DNA of 64,000 nt, taken from Chamaecyparis obtusa (Eukaryota > Streptophyta > Pinopsida > Cupressales > Cupressaceae). The translations under genes were made by a program, and so were the position numbers. This document shows positions 1 to 12,238 of the stretch, in pieces. The stretch spans positions 309,501 through 373,500 of the forward strand of contig BSBK01000763.1 in assembly GCA_027943335.1 (NCBI GenBank), read 5' to 3'. Positions within the stretch are counted from its first letter, which is position 1, and every line of letters starts with the position of its first letter. A model generated the notes under the pieces. The model saw nothing but the letters and a program-made list of their open reading frames with translations. It was not told the DNA's origin and searched no databases.

Positions 1-2
1 CA

Positions 3-3000
3 ATGAATCACTACCTTAATGCGGTTGAACCCTCTTTCACCAATGAATTCAATACAGACATAATGACAACAGCAGGGGTCCAATCTCTTAGTCAAAAGAA
101 AAAAATGAAAAAAAATAACAAAAAAATGAAAAGTTCTATTGGTGAAAACCCAACTGTGGCACCATTAGAACGAAAAAAAATAAAAATAAAAGACATTTCT
201 TTTGGTGAAAACCCAACTGTGGCACCAAAGGAAGAGAGATTGGATACTTTTCCTGAACATGAGGAAGAAAGATCACCTATTCTTATAGAACCAACAGAAA
301 AGGTCAACATTGGGACAGAATTAGATCCAAAGTTCATACACTTGGCAGCATCACTTACATCTCTAGAAAGAGAAGACTTCATCAAATTCTTCCAAGAACA
401 ACAAGTAAACTTTGCATGGTCATATGCTGACATGCCCATATTGGATCCTGATTTCATAATGCATCATTTGAATGTTAGACTTGGAGTTAAACCGGTGAAG
501 CAAAAGCTAAGGAAAATGCACCCACACATAGCTCTTTTGGTCAAGGTAGAATTGGAAAAATTGTTAAAGGTTGGATTCATAAGAACAATAGCATATGCCA
601 ATTGGATCTCTAATATTGTACCAGTTACCAAGCATGATAAATCTATCTGTGTGTGTACTAATTTTAGAGACTTAAATCTCACATGTCCCAAGGATGATTT
701 CCCATTGCCAAGCATAGATACCATAGTGGATTTGATAGCAGGTCATGCAATGTACTCATTAATGGATGGGTTTAGTGGCTACAATCAGATAAAGATTGCT
801 CCCAAAGACCAAGAAAAGATGACCTTTACTTTCCCTTGGGGTACTTTTTGTTGGAATGTCATGCCCTTCGGTCTTAAAAATGCCGAAGCCACATATCAAA
901 GGGCCATGACAACTATTTTTCATGACATGATGCACACTTTCTTAGAAGATTATGTGGATGACATCCTAGAAAAGTCCCACACAAGAGAAGAACATTTACA
1001 AATCCTAAGAAAAATATTCATTAGGTTGGAACAATTCAAAGTTAGATTAAACCCAAAGAAGTGTGCCTTTGGTGTCCAATCCGGCAAGCTATTAGGCTAT
1101 ATAGTTTCAGCAAAAGGAATTGAAGTGGACCCAGAAAAAGTACAAGCCATAATGGACATGGAGATACCTAAGAACATCAGCCAAATGAGATCCTTACAAG
1201 GCAAAATTCAATCCATCAGAAGGTTCATTTCTCAATTAGCTGAAAAATGTCATTCTTTTACCAGATTGTTACACAAGGACACTATATTCATATGGGATGC
1301 AGAATGTGATCAAGCTTTCACATTGTTGAAGACTTATTTGATAAATCCACCTATTCTCATGCCACCAATGAAAGGCAAAGTATTGCTTCTATACATATCT
1401 ACTATAGAAAGATCATTAGGAGTACTTCTAGCATAAGAGGATGAGCAAGGAAAAGAAAGAGCTATTTACTATTTGAGTAGAACCTTGATTAAATATGAGC
1501 TTAATTACACATTTATGGAGAGAGCTTGCTTAGCAGTGGTGTTTGCCTCTCAAAAGCTAAGACATTACATGTTGATGCATAAGATCAAGTTGATTGCCAA
1601 GATTGACCCTCTTAAGTACTTATTAAGCAAAACTACTCTAATAGGTAGGATTGCCAAGTGGGTTATGATATTAAGTGAATTCGACATTGAGTATGTTGAT
1701 AGAAAAGCAATCAAAGAGCAAATAATAGCAGATCACTTAGTAGAAAACCCCATGATTTCCACACAAACTATTCAAGTGGAATTTCTGGATTCTGCCATTG
1801 TTAACATAGAAGCAAAAACATGGAAGTTATATTTTGATGGCTCTTATACTCAAGGAGGTTCCGGGGCTAGTATACTATTGGTTACTCCACAAGGCTACAC
1901 TATTCCCAAGTCCTAAAAGCTCTTATTTCCATGTACTAATAATATAGCGGAGTATGAGGCACTAGTCATAGGCATCAAAATGGCTTTAGAATGGAATATC
2001 AAGGAGTTACAAATTTATGGAGATTCCCAACTCATCATCAATCAAGTCAACAATGAATATCACACCAAAGATGAAAAATTGATGCCTTATAAGACCATGA
2101 TTGATGGATGGAAGAAATATTTTGCTTTGATTACTTTTGAGCATATTCCTAGAGAGAAAAACAAAGCAGCAAATGCCATGGCTACTTTGGCCTCCTTGTT
2201 ACAAAAACCTGATCAAAATGAGAAGTATGAGTTCTTGGTGGAAGAGTTGGTAAAACCGGCATTCAACCTTCCTGACACCCAAATTTTTTCCCTTTTACAT
2301 GGACATGACTCTCCTTGGTATGGACCTATCTACACTTATCTCAAAGACCAAGTGCTACCCTTAGACCAAACTCGCACCCAAAAATGTAATTTCATACACC
2401 AAGCCGTCCGTTATCTAATCCTTTTAGAAATAGTGTATCATAAGGGTCTTGATGGGACGTTACTTAGGTGTTTAGAGGAAGAAGAGTCTAAGTTAGCTCT
2501 ACATGAGGTCCATGAAGGCATTTGTGGGTCACACTCAAGTGGTCTAAATCTAGCTAAGAAAATCCTTCGCTTAGGGTACTTTTGGAAGACATTAGAAAAA
2601 GATGCTTGTCATTTTGTGAAGATATGCAGCAAATGTCAATATCATGGTAATATGATACATGCCCCAGCACAAGAGTTACACCCATTTGTTACACCATGGC
2701 CTTTCTACCAATGGGGGTTTGATCTAATTGGCATCATACATCCACCTTCTTCAAATGGATACAAACATATCATAACCGCAATGGAATAATTCACAAAGTG
2801 CGTTGAAGCAATTCCTTTGATAACAACAATGGGTAAACAAATTTCCCTATTTATCCTGAATCATATCATTTTCCAATATGGTATTCCACATGCCATCATA
2901 ACAGATAATGAAAAATAGTTTAAAAACAAGGATGTTGATGAACTTTGTGCTACATTTCATATCACTCATCCTCTTCATCAATCTATTACCCTCAAGGGAA

Positions 3001-3571
3001 TGGGCAAGATGAAGCCACGAATAAAAACATCTTGAAAATCTTGAAGAGATCTGTTAACAAATTAGGAAGGGATTGGCATATGCAAATCAATCCAGCATTA
3101 TGGGCCTATAGAACCAGCATAAGAACACCCACCGGAGCCACGCCATTCTCACTAGTCTATGGGGCCGAAGCAGTTCTACCATTAGATGTTGAAATCCCGT
3201 CTCTACGAGTGTCATTACAAGGATTGATCACAAATGAAGATTATAGAGTAGCTAGGCTTCAAAAATTGGAGTTACTTGAAGAGCATCAAACACAAGCTTA
3301 TGAGCACCTGAAAGTGTATCAGAATAGGATCTCGAAGAACTATAATAAACATATCAAGCCAAGAGTCTTTCAGGTAGGAGACTTAGTATTGCGAGAGAAT
3401 CCAAAGAATCAGGTTGAAAGAGAAAAGAAAGGCAAATGGGAAGCTAATTGGCTTGGCCCATTCATCATCGTCTCTTCATTTGGCACGGGAACTTATGAAT
3501 TATCAGATTGTGAAGGAGAAGAACTTCAAGAACCTATCAACAGTATTCATCTCAAAAGGTTCTACACATAA
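3..3571 (+). pseudogene. Broken pol of element 1 (RT, RNase H, archaeal-type RNase H, integrase)
   Basis: The frame covers a lysine-rich linker, reverse transcriptase with an intact YVDD box (about 951-962), RNase H, a second RNase H (FDGS motif near 1834, GDSQL near 2023), an integrase HHCC zinc finger (about 2510-2645), the integrase core and the C-terminal GPF-type module, ending at a taa at 3569-3571. Compared with intact element 2 the frame is interrupted by TAA at 1434 (Gln codon), TAA at 1914, TAA at 2787 (Tyr codon) and TAG at about 2914 (Gln codon next to the integrase TDN motif). A one-base deletion lies near 2970-2990, so the last segment (2945-3571) is in another frame. The first integrase acidic region and the glycines after TDN are also altered. 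It is a dead copy, with no start inside the window. Confidence 0.93.
141..226 (+). other. Two coding-region copies of the GGTG/CACC hairpin motif (element 1)
   Basis: Copies lie at 141-163 and 204-226. Each has GGTG, then AAAA, a short inner stem (CCA/TGG) around a small loop, then CACC. In the pol frame they encode a repeated peptide GENPTVAP. They sit in the lysine-rich linker upstream of reverse transcriptase, at the same place as the pair in element 2. Secondary structure is inferred by eye, not computed. Confidence 0.6.
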
Positions 3572-3738
3572 AGAGTATAAAGAGTATCAGCTAAAAGAGC
3601 ATCCTATTTATTGTACATAGTTCAAAAGAGATCTTGAAAGATCAAAAATAGTGGAAAAACACAAAAGATCAAAAACAGTGGAAAATTGAGCATGAAGAAA
3701 GGAAAAACATTCAGATACGATTCAAAAAATGTTGTCTT

Positions 3739-3947
3739 GGTGAAAACCTAGTAAATAGGCACCTTGATGATAACAAAAAAAAAGAAAAAAAGGAAAAATA
3801 CAAAAAAATTGAAAAAGAAGAAAGTGCCCTGGTGAAAACCTAGTAAATAGGCACCTTGGTAGCAAAAAAAAAAGAAAAAGCTTGCAAAAATAGAAAAAAA
3901 GAGAAGCTTGATCCATCCTAAAGGTGAAAACTTGGTAAACAAGCGCC
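3739..3947 (+). other. Array of three GGTG/CACC hairpins downstream of pol (element 1)
   Basis: Copies lie at 3739-3763, 3831-3855 and 3923-3947. Each has GGTG, an AAAA bulge, a 4-base inner stem, a GTAAA loop, the complement of the inner stem, then CACC. Inner stems are CCTA/TAGG, CCTA/TAGG and CTTG/CAAG; the third copy ends CGCC, which still pairs with GGTG through a G-U. Spacers are A-rich. The order hairpin, A-rich spacer, hairpin, TTGGTAGC-plus-A-run, hairpin is shared with element 2. The array is 170 bases after the pol stop and in no open frame. Folding is my inference. Confidence 0.7.
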
Positions 3948-5640
3948 TTTGGTTCCCTTAAGTTGGTCTTTCCTAGGTTGCATTTGTACATATTGCATTT
4001 CCACCATCTCATTTGTATACCTTCATTGCATCTGTCATTTGTACATAGTCATAATAAAGTTGTCAGTTGCATTGATGCATTTCCTTGTTCTCTAGGGTGT
4101 CTCATGATCACATTTATCACTTGGGGGCAGGAAAGGATTGGAATTATGGTACCAAATGGATTCAACAAGTGCTACAATCAGTCAAGGTAGAGATAAATTT
4201 TATCAGAATTGTCAGCAAGAGTATGGTTTTCATGAACCTTTGATGGATATCATTGTTCACCACCCAAGTATTTGAGCCTACAACTTGATCCTTGAGCCTT
4301 CATTGACTTACTTATTCAGGATTAAAAATTGACAAACACTTTAATGATCAGAATGCTTGAAAATCCTTTTTGAAAATCATGAAACATTGCAAAACACTTA
4401 AGGCTTTCTTTTGATACAATTGGTTAGGACCTTGTTTTTTTTATATCACTTCTTTTAGCTCATCGATGATGTTTCGACTAGATTGGTCATGATGAAGATG
4501 TGATATTTTCTTGCCTTTGAGTGACTGTTTTGAGGAAAACCCATCAACTTATGAGAGTCCATCTAACGACATGGTCATTCAAGAACCATCGAGGACTATC
4601 TCATAAGGGGGAGGATTAACCTTTGTTTGTTTATGCAAAAGGATCCCTTGGCTATTTAGATCTTCTATATCTTAATACCAAAAATCCACTTGCAACATTG
4701 AATCTGTTAACACCGGTATTCAGACTCCCATAGTTTGGTCATCCAACTAGTGAGGGTTGTACATGGTTCAAAATGAGGCTACCAACAGCGATAATAAAAG
4801 TGATATTCATATCATCATGATGTGGTCAGTGATGGTTGTACTATCTTTCTGGTCCCAAAAATGCTCAATGATGAAAATTTATCCTCAAGGCATTTATTTG
4901 CTATAAGCTGGTGACACCTAGGTTGCATTGTCATGTTAATTGCATGTTAGATTAATGGCATTTTGCATATTAGATTAATGGCATTCTGCATGTTAGATTA
5001 AGTTGCATTTGTTTATGGTAAAAAAAAAAATTCCAAGGGAGAAGGGGGACACATCAATTTTAAATCTGAGGTCATCATTATGTTCAAGAGCAGGAAGGAT
5101 GGAATCTACCATTTGATATACTCATTGCTTTCAAATAACACATGTGGGATTATCTGTTGCATTCATGCATAGCATTAATCATTATTCATTACACATATAT
5201 CAGAGAAAAAGAAGGAAAAACAATCATACTTCATACATTCATATAAATAGGGTTAGTATTGCATACATTTAAAAAGCGAAAATAAAATAAAAAACATAGG
5301 AACATGCATTGCATTAACATTTGCATCCATACATGGGAAAAATAGGAAACTATCTCATAAAAATTCATGCATCATTGCATATCTATATTCTACCATAAGA
5401 TCACTGCATCCATAGCATGTAATGAAAGAGAAATGCATAAACCATCATATAGGTACATAAACAGATAATCTCATAAACAACTCATCTCAAAGAACCAAGA
5501 GTATATCATATATCATCAAAGAGATCAAGTACATCAAAGTATCCATATACAATCTCCTAAAAAGGAGTACATCAACTGTCTGCTCATATCTCGTGAATCA
5601 AAGAGTATAGAGGACATCATTGGTGGATGAATCTATCAAA
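3948..5640 (+). other. Non-coding 3' region of element 1
   Basis: No convincing ORF. The 10-mer CTTGGGGGCA at 4120-4129 recurs at the equivalent place in element 2 (21653-21662). A second purine-rich run, AAGGGGGAGG, is at 4605-4614. Three copies of a 23-bp unit (GCATGTTAGATTAATGGCAT type) lie at 4942-5010. The rest is AT-rich, with repeated GCAT-type words between 5150 and 5460. Confidence 0.6.
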
Positions 5641-5889
5641 CCAATAGATAATGATCCTATATCCCCTGGACCTCTGCTATCTGGTGGTGGAGGAGGAGCC
5701 TGAGAAGTGCTCACTCCATCTTGTCTTTGACTGACCATGGCAGATACAAACTACTGCAACAACGAGGCAACCTGATCTAACCGACCCACCACTGTAGACA
5801 TCTGTGTCCCCATGGTATCTATCTGCTGGTCAATATGTTAATGCGATCATCTGGTACACCCTATCCTTGATCCTATGGCTGGGGAGGCA

Positions 5890-7335
5890 TTTATGGAACC
5901 CCATGATCCTGTGGCTGTGGAGCTCCATCACCCGGTTGTGCCTGATCCTGATGAGCACCACCATCACTTTGCTGACCATCATCCTGCTGGGCCAATGCAA
6001 CCCTCTGTAACTGCATCAATGGATCCAATGCACCTAGTACCTGTCTCATTGTATCCACCCGAGCATGTCTATGAGCTCTCTGATGTCTATGAGCTCTATC
6101 TTGTCTCACCGCTGCTCTAGGAGGTGCGACATCAACCTGTCTGTCCCTATCCCCACCCCATTTGTCTCCGGCTCGATCTCTACCTACTGTAGCTAGAGGA
6201 TATTTGCATCCTCATCCTCTGATAGTTCTAGCACCATATCATCATCCAGGAATAGGCTCTGATGGATCAGTAAATCATGGAAACCTATTCTGACCCCACC
6301 AATGGGCGTACTCATGAGACATGCCTGCATCTGCTATCCCTGACAGCATCTCCCAGTGGCACATAGTCATCCCTGCAATCTGATCCAAGGCAAACTGATA
6401 ATCAATGCATGGACCCCACATAGATATCTCTACTTGTACCTTAGAATATAATGCATTGCCTTGAGGCATCACCTGTATCTTGTCGTACTGTCTCAAAAGT
6501 TTACCGAAGCAGAAGCGCTCAATAGTAGTAGTGGTGCACCCAATCATCCAGTGAGGTGCAAACATGAAAGGTAGCTCATCCACATCCTCTCTCCATCCCT
6601 CACAACCGAGGAAAGGATGCCATGTCACTTGATTGAGATCATCAATCTATCATCTCCAGTAATCCAAGTGACCCAAATGATGTTGTATCACCATGCCTAT
6701 GTACAGAAAAGCATATGGATGTCTACGAGGATGACTCCTATTTGAAATAGGCCGAGTAACAGGAAGATGCTCCCATATCCACAACTGTAGCACAATAGCA
6801 CCAGTAGACAATGAAGTGCTCGCCTGATACACCACCTCGTGCAAATCATGGTATAATTGTGCCAGCACGTAGGATCCCCAATCAAACCACCGAGGATGTC
6901 CAAGTAAATCCTCTAGTATCCTACCCCATCCCACAGAGAACCCTCAACCCCATCAGTCTGGAAGAAGCACACCACCAATCAAAGCACCTAGAACAGCTGG
7001 TAATCTCAGAAATGATGCAAACTATGGCCAAGTAATAGTATCTCCATCCCCTATGGTGTTGTCTCTAAACACTCATCGGCAGACAGTGGCATCGTACACA
7101 GAATCATAGTACACCAACTCACCTCTACACGAAATCCTCAGCAACCGATACATGTCCTCGGGCATGATCATCATCTCTCCATATGGTAGGTGAAAGGTAT
7201 TATGGTTAGAGTGCCATCACTCTACCACTACAGTAAGTAATCCATGGTTCAGTTGGAACTATGGAAGATCAAGTAAGAAGCTCAGACCACATCGCTCTAT
7301 AACTCGGAACTCTGTAGCTGTGAGTGTTTAACCTA
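5890..7335 (-). pseudogene. Antisense plant-mobile-domain (PMD) ORF inside element 1, decayed
   Basis: Read on the minus strand from about 7335 down, one frame gives the landmarks of the plant mobile domain (aminotransferase-like PMD family): TEFRVIERCG, then FQLNHGLLTVVVE, then TFHLPYGEMMIMPED near 7195-7150, a central FDWGSYVLAQLYHDL near 6880, VLQLWIWEHLPVTRP near 6780, and ERFCFGKLLRQYDKIQVMPQ near 6490. A Gln/His/Arg-rich low-complexity tail (about 6109-5891) follows. I checked that the segments starting 7195, 6934, 6628 and 6109 are all in the same frame, so decay is by stop codons (at least eight) and not by frameshift. The PMD is known both in host proteins such as MAIN and carried by plant transposons; antisense ORFs between pol and the 3' LTR are known in Tat elements. 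Function here is unknown. Element 2 has no counterpart. Confidence 0.82.
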
Positions 7336-8684
7336 AGTCAATCACCCATGATGCTACAGATTGGATGTACAAGGTAGGGTAGTGTGCCTATCGGCAAAGC
7401 AAGAAGGAAGCATATTAGTATGTCTTATCAAGGAATCATTTCAAGTCAATCAACAATTAAGTCATCACACCTAGTATCATTTGTTTGTGTCTCTATGTCC
7501 TGAGAATGAACTAAGTAGTATCAAAGTCATATCGGTTTTCACACTGATTGATTTGTCCTATTAGTAACTATCCTAAGTGGATTGGCCAATCATATTTCAT
7601 GGTATTTGTATCTTGATATCCTAACCTAAGTGTTTTGTTGGAAAGCAATGAAATTCATCTCATCATTTTGATCAGTCATCACACGTTATCAAATTTGGCA
7701 TCAAACATAATTAGTTTTGCCTGGAATTTTTCTCAAAATTCATCAGGCGAGAGTTTTCTTTTACCAAGTGACATTTCATCGTAGGCAACTACCAAATCTT
7801 GCTAGGCGATATTTCTATGGTGTTAGGTAACATTGAAACAGGCAAGGCGACAGTCAATGTTGGCCTAAGCGACAGTTAAACTATTAGGGTTTGCAGAAGC
7901 GATAGTTTGTGAGAAAACTGAGAAATTTGCCCTGCGCTAGGCATGATTTGTTCCATGCCTAGGTGAGAGTGGAAATTTCCTAAGCGGTAATGAAACCTAG
8001 TGGAAGCGGGAATAAAAGGCACGGAGGTGACAATAAAAAGGTCAAAGCGACATTGAATCTATCCTAGGCGACATTTAATTCTTCGGAGGCAATTTTAAAA
8101 TTTGGAAATGCAATAAATGCTCATTAAATGCATCATAAGGACAAGATGAGGTTTGGCATGACTCACCAGAGGTCCAGAGTCAGGTAGCCTCGCATATCTC
8201 TGGCATCTCTCGAATCTGTGCTCATGAATTGGGACAACCATCTCGAAATAAGTTAGAGGATCAGAGCAAAATCACCAAGGTAGAAAGTGCAAATGAATAG
8301 TAAAACAAGGTTTTTCAACCTATTTAAGCTATTTTGACCTAATTTTGGAGGTGAAAATTGGCTTAGACCCATATATTGACCTATCAAACTAACTAGGGCA
8401 TTCTTTAACGCATAGCATATCATCAAGTTTTTTTGTTTTTTTTTCATAAATGAAAACATATTCAATGAATCAAACATCATCAAATCTTTCAAATCAAGAA
8501 ATTAATATGTTTTAATTTCTGAGGGGGCATAAGGGTATTGGAATCGAGGTCGTAATCAAACATCACGAGATCAATGGGGCATCAAAATTTTTGTTTCATC
8601 ATCTGAGGCAACAATCAATCATATCAATCATATCAACAATCAGGACGGACAAGAATCTTTGAATCAATGTTCTTCGTACATCAA
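7336..8684. other. Element 1 region between antisense ORF and polypurine tract
   Basis: No ORF I can support. A stretch at about 7740-8100 has many GGCGA/AGGCGACA-type words in an otherwise AT-rich background, perhaps an old degenerate repeat. A purine run GAGGGGGCAT at 8521-8530 resembles one in element 2 (23018-23028) and looks like an extra polypurine-like tract 180 bases before the LTR. Confidence 0.45.
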
Positions 8685-8700
8685 TTCAAAGAGGGGCATT
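8685..8700 (+). promoter_or_regulatory. Polypurine tract of element 1
   Basis: CAAAGAGGGGCATT lies directly before the LTR start TGTAGACACG at 8701. Element 2 has the near-identical AATTCAAAGAGGGGCAAAA before its own 3' LTR. This is the expected plus-strand priming site. Confidence 0.8.
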
Positions 8701-9158
8701 TGTAGACACGTAAAATTGGACAAAGGCTTTTAAATTGCAAAAATCAATAAAATGGACATAATTAAATGAAAGTTGATCAAAATCAATTAAAACAAAGGAA
8801 TTATTAAATAATGATGTTAAATGATTAAATTGAAGCTTAAAAGGGCCAAAAACATTATATAATTGATTTTAATTAATTAATTGTATAATTGTTTAAATCA
8901 TAAATCAAATTGAACCTATTATCCTTCCATGGCTAAAATTTAATTACTTAATTGAATTAATAAATTCTATTTTCCCTCAACAAAGTGATCAACCAATGAA
9001 AATTGAGAGAACAAGTGCACATGGATCACTTAAAAAAGGGACATAAATCACTCACAAATTGTAAATTGTCCCCTCATTTGTGGACAAACCAAAGTTTTTG
9101 AGTCAACCATGAGCTAACCATGATCAATTCACTCTACCCCCTACCCTTGGGAAATTAC

Positions 9159-9166
9159 TATAAATA
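9159..9166 (+). promoter_or_regulatory. Probable TATA box of element 1 LTR
   Basis: TATAAATA preceded by C-rich sequence and followed by GAGG, within the LTR about 460 bp from its start. Assigned by motif and position only. Confidence 0.5.
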
Positions 9167-9292
9167 TGAGGCATTTTGGAGAGCATTTCCATCTTGGAAG
9201 TCATTTGCAAAAGCATTGTTACTATAGGCAAATTGAGCATTCTAAGAGCAATTGAAGCATTTGAGCATTTAGAGTTTATCATTTTAGCATTT

Positions 9293-9297
9293 TATCA
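9293..9297. repeat. Target-site duplication TATCA, left copy
   Basis: TATCA immediately precedes the 5' LTR of element 2 and recurs at 25134-25138 right after its 3' LTR. A perfect 5-bp duplication is typical for gypsy integrase. Confidence 0.95.
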
Positions 9298-9360
9298 TGT
9301 AATACCCCAAAAATGGGCTATAAGTTCATTAACCTCCTATATCATCAAATCATATGAAAT

Positions 9361-9848
9361 CGACATCAAAGTCCTAATCTAAGGCACATCTAAACATCAT
9401 CAAATCTAATTGATTATCTTAAATTTTGCATCGGAGAATATTCCTAGTAATATTCCTAATTATCTTAATTATCTTTAATTTTATAATTATTTGGCAATAA
9501 ATCACATTTATCCTAAAATTTGATTAATTGAATATTTTCATATTTAATTAATTAGATTTAATATTTGCCACTTAATTATGTAATTAAATTTAATTCTATC
9601 AATTCGACATCAAAGTCCTAATCTAAGGCACATCTAAACATCATCAAATCTAATTGATTATCTTAAATTTTGCATCGGAGAATATTCCTAGTAATATTCC
9701 TAATTATCTTAATTATCTTTAATTTTATAATTATTTGGCAATAAATCACATTTATCCTAAAATTTGATTAATTGAATATTTTCATATTTAATTAATTAGA
9801 TTTAATATTTGCCACTTAATTATGTAATTAAATTTAATTCTATCTATT
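9361..9848 (+). repeat. Tandem duplication inside the 5' LTR, 2 x 244 bp
   Basis: The unit beginning CGACATCAAAGTCCTAATC at 9361 repeats from 9605 with no visible differences. The same duplication is in the 3' LTR (23690-24177), so it arose before or during the last retrotransposition and not after insertion. The unit is very AT-rich. Confidence 0.93.
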
Positions 9849-10315
9849 ATTAATTGTATTATTTAATTTTGACAATAAATCAAAATTCCTATCTTTAATT
9901 GATTAAATTCTTATTTAATTAATTAAAGCATGTTGTCATTATTTAATAATATAATTTTTAATAAAAGTTTGAATAAATAGTTAATTAACCCATAAATTAA
10001 TTATTTATTTTCAAAAATCAGTTGAGTTGAGGATAAATCACTTTATTTATTTATTTAATTCTTAATTATTATGCATATTCAAAAGAAACAGTTAAACTCC
10101 AAATCAGAAAATCAATGCAAGTTATTGACTTTTTGGAACTCAACATCCTTTTGGAGTTCAAAAAGCTGATCTAAACTCTAATTTGAGTTAAAAAGCTGTT
10201 TTTGCATGATTTTGAGAATTAACTATCTTTTATGATCAGATAACTCAAAAATCAAGATGAGTTAATTTGAGTGATTTATGGCTTTTATTCATGCACCTCC
10301 AAAGCCCTGGATTTC

Positions 10316-10324
10316 TATAAATTA
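10316..10324 (+). promoter_or_regulatory. Probable TATA box of element 2 5' LTR
   Basis: TATAAATTA follows a GC-richer stretch (CCAAAGCCCTGG). Transcription would start about 30 bases on, near 10345-10350, making a U3 of about 1.05 kb. Inferred from motif and position. Confidence 0.5.
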
Positions 10325-10808
10325 AGGCTTTAGCTCTTCACAAATCATCTCATATTTTGCATAATCACGCTGGAGAATTGGAGACTGAGGAATCAACTTG
10401 CGAATTCAAAGCTTTGTGAGATCAATCTTATTTTTTTTGCATTCATATTACATATCATTGTTAGATTCATAGCATATCAATTTTCAATAGCATTCATAGC
10501 ATATCAATTTCATTTAGCATAGATTTCATATCAGTTTTTACAATTATTATTGCATAGAAAAATCCAAAAAATAGCTTAATTGCATTTATTCCATATCCAT
10601 CTTTTGCATTCAAATCCTTCATTTAGGTGTCGTCTAGGTCACTGATCTTGATTACAATCTGAGAACATTAATCTCGCACCTATTAGAAGGCAGTAAATCG
10701 CTTGGTTAGATAGCTTTCAATTTTGCATGATTTTGATTATAGCTAACCTCTAATGTTTTACTGAGTGTTGTGTCTACAGATCAGGTATAATTTTCACACA
10801 CACATTTC

Positions 10809-10826
10809 TGGCGCCCACCGTGGGGC
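10809..10826 (+). promoter_or_regulatory. Primer binding site of element 2
   Basis: TGGCGCCCACCGTGGGGC begins four bases after the LTR. It starts with TGG, as required to pair with a tRNA CCA end. The first seven bases match the Asp tRNA complement, the rest does not, so the primer tRNA is left open. This PBS form is common in plant Tat elements. Confidence 0.85.
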
Positions 10827-11844
10827 AACCCACCTTTGCATGCTGGTTTTGATTTTTTTGGGAGCTAAAACCCCAAAGTTTCAAAGATTTAATTTTATCT
10901 CCCAAACGGCTTGGAATTTTGATCTGAAATTTTTTTTGCAGGTTGGTGACATGTCATGAAAGCTACAGTAAAAAATTTAGAATTTTCTGAAATGTTTTGA
11001 ATTTTTAATAATTTTTTCTTGAAATTCCGGAAAAAATTAATATCTGACGCAAATCAGCATATTTTTCGAAAATTTTTATATTTTCGGAAAGCTCTTTAAA
11101 TTCTATAGGGGGTCCATTCTTTGTGTTTTAAATTTGGACATGATATCATAGCTCAAATAGTCAATTTACAAAAACTGGTCTGTTTTGATAAAATGGGTCT
11201 CTAGGGCACAAATGAAGAGGTTTTTCTAAAATTTTTGTATTTTTGGAAAGCTCTCTGTTTTTTAGCAGGGGTCTCTATTCTGAATTTCTATTTTTGTGGC
11301 CAAAATCATATCAAAAAAATTAGATCTTGTTGACTAGGTCAAATGCAAAAAAAAAAATAATAAAGTTTTGTGATGGGTATGCACTTATTTTTTTTACATG
11401 GTTCAATGAATGATATGAGTTGTCATTTGGGTTGATTGCTGGTTATTATTACTGATAATAATTGATTTTTAGAGCTAACCCTATGGTTTTCATAAGTTGA
11501 ATATATTTTGCATATCTTGTTTGCTTGTTTGCTTGTTGGAGAGTTCGTCACTTGCTTGCATGGAAAAGCTCAACAAAAATTGCTAAAAATCAAGCAAAAT
11601 CTACTAAGTGCGTTGCAAGGATCCCAGGTATTCTCCTTCATCTAATAATATTTTGATTTGGGACTTAAAATAAATCTCTTATGTGTCAAGCTTGTGTGCA
11701 TCTTTTCATGCTTTTGATCTATTTCTACACACTTGCATAATTGATACTAGGTTGTGAACCCTTAAGGATTCATTAAGTAGTCTTAGAATACTTGTGATTG
11801 ATCTTGATTGCTATCTTGGGTTATTGGACTCGCTAATCCGCCGG

Positions 11845-11895
11845 CCCCTCATTTCCGCCCCGTGGTTGCAATCTCAGCGCCATAAAGGGGAGGGG
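11845..11895 (+). other. Possible GC-rich leader stem-loop
   Basis: CCCCTC at 11845-11850 is complementary to GAGGGG at 11890-11895, enclosing a loop with CCGCCCCG. It is the most GC-rich patch in the leader. Fold inferred by eye. Confidence 0.35.
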
Positions 11896-12238
11896 TCAAC
11901 AGGACAGAAGCGTTAAATGTTCCACTTGGCAACCCTTTTGTGCTTTTAGGAACTCACTTGTTTTCTAAGTTGGGGACTCATTTTTAGCTTGTGTGAGGTG
12001 TTAAGTGTTCCACCTTGTGGACTCATCTCATATTTGCTTTAAGCGTTAAGTGTTCCTCTTTCTACTTTTTGAATGCTTTTGGTAGATTTACTTTCAGAAC
12101 ATATATCTGTGCTCACATAGTAATTAGGCCCTATGAACACTATTCGTGATTCTTGAAAGATTGGATTCCCAGCGAAATCCTTCTTGATGACAGAATCCTT
12201 GTAGGTAGGGAGGATACTTAGTGCGTTTCACATTCAAC

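Larger units (their letters stand above)
1..9297 (+). mobile_element. Element 1: old Tat-type Ty3/gypsy retrotransposon, 5' truncated by the window
   Basis: The window opens inside the polyprotein of this element, so its 5' LTR, leader and gag lie outside. Visible in order are a broken pol (to 3571), a hairpin array (3739-3947), a long 3' region with an antisense ORF (about 5890-7335), a polypurine tract (8685-8700) and a 3' LTR starting TGTAGACACG at 8701. The LTR is cut at 9297 by element 2 and resumes after 25138. Pol carries four in-frame stops and one frameshift relative to element 2, so it cannot make its own proteins. The Tat assignment follows from two RNase H domains in pol and close similarity to element 2. 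Its 3' region (about 5.1 kb) is twice as long as that of element 2, mostly because of the antisense ORF segment. Confidence 0.9.
8701..9297 (+). repeat. 3' LTR of element 1, first part (interrupted by element 2)
   Basis: It begins TGTAGACACG right after the polypurine tract. There is no second copy in the window to define the 3' end. A TATAAATA box lies at 9159-9166. Element 2 integrated about 130 bp downstream of that box, after TATCA at 9293-9297. Confidence 0.8.
9298..10804 (+). repeat. 5' LTR of element 2 (1507 bp)
   Basis: It starts TGTAATACCCC and ends CACACACA. It holds an internal tandem duplication (9361-9848) and a TATA box (10316-10324). The 3' LTR sits at a constant offset of 14329. 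Confidence 0.97.

Noticed and set aside
3722..4012. Phe-rich minus-strand open frames over the hairpin arrays (also near 21243-21584)
   Set aside because: They come from A-rich spacers read as TTT codons; no protein features.
7740..8100. GGCGA-rich words resembling a CRISPR-like or regulatory array
   Set aside because: Spacing is irregular, repeats are short and degenerate, and the context is a plant retrotransposon.
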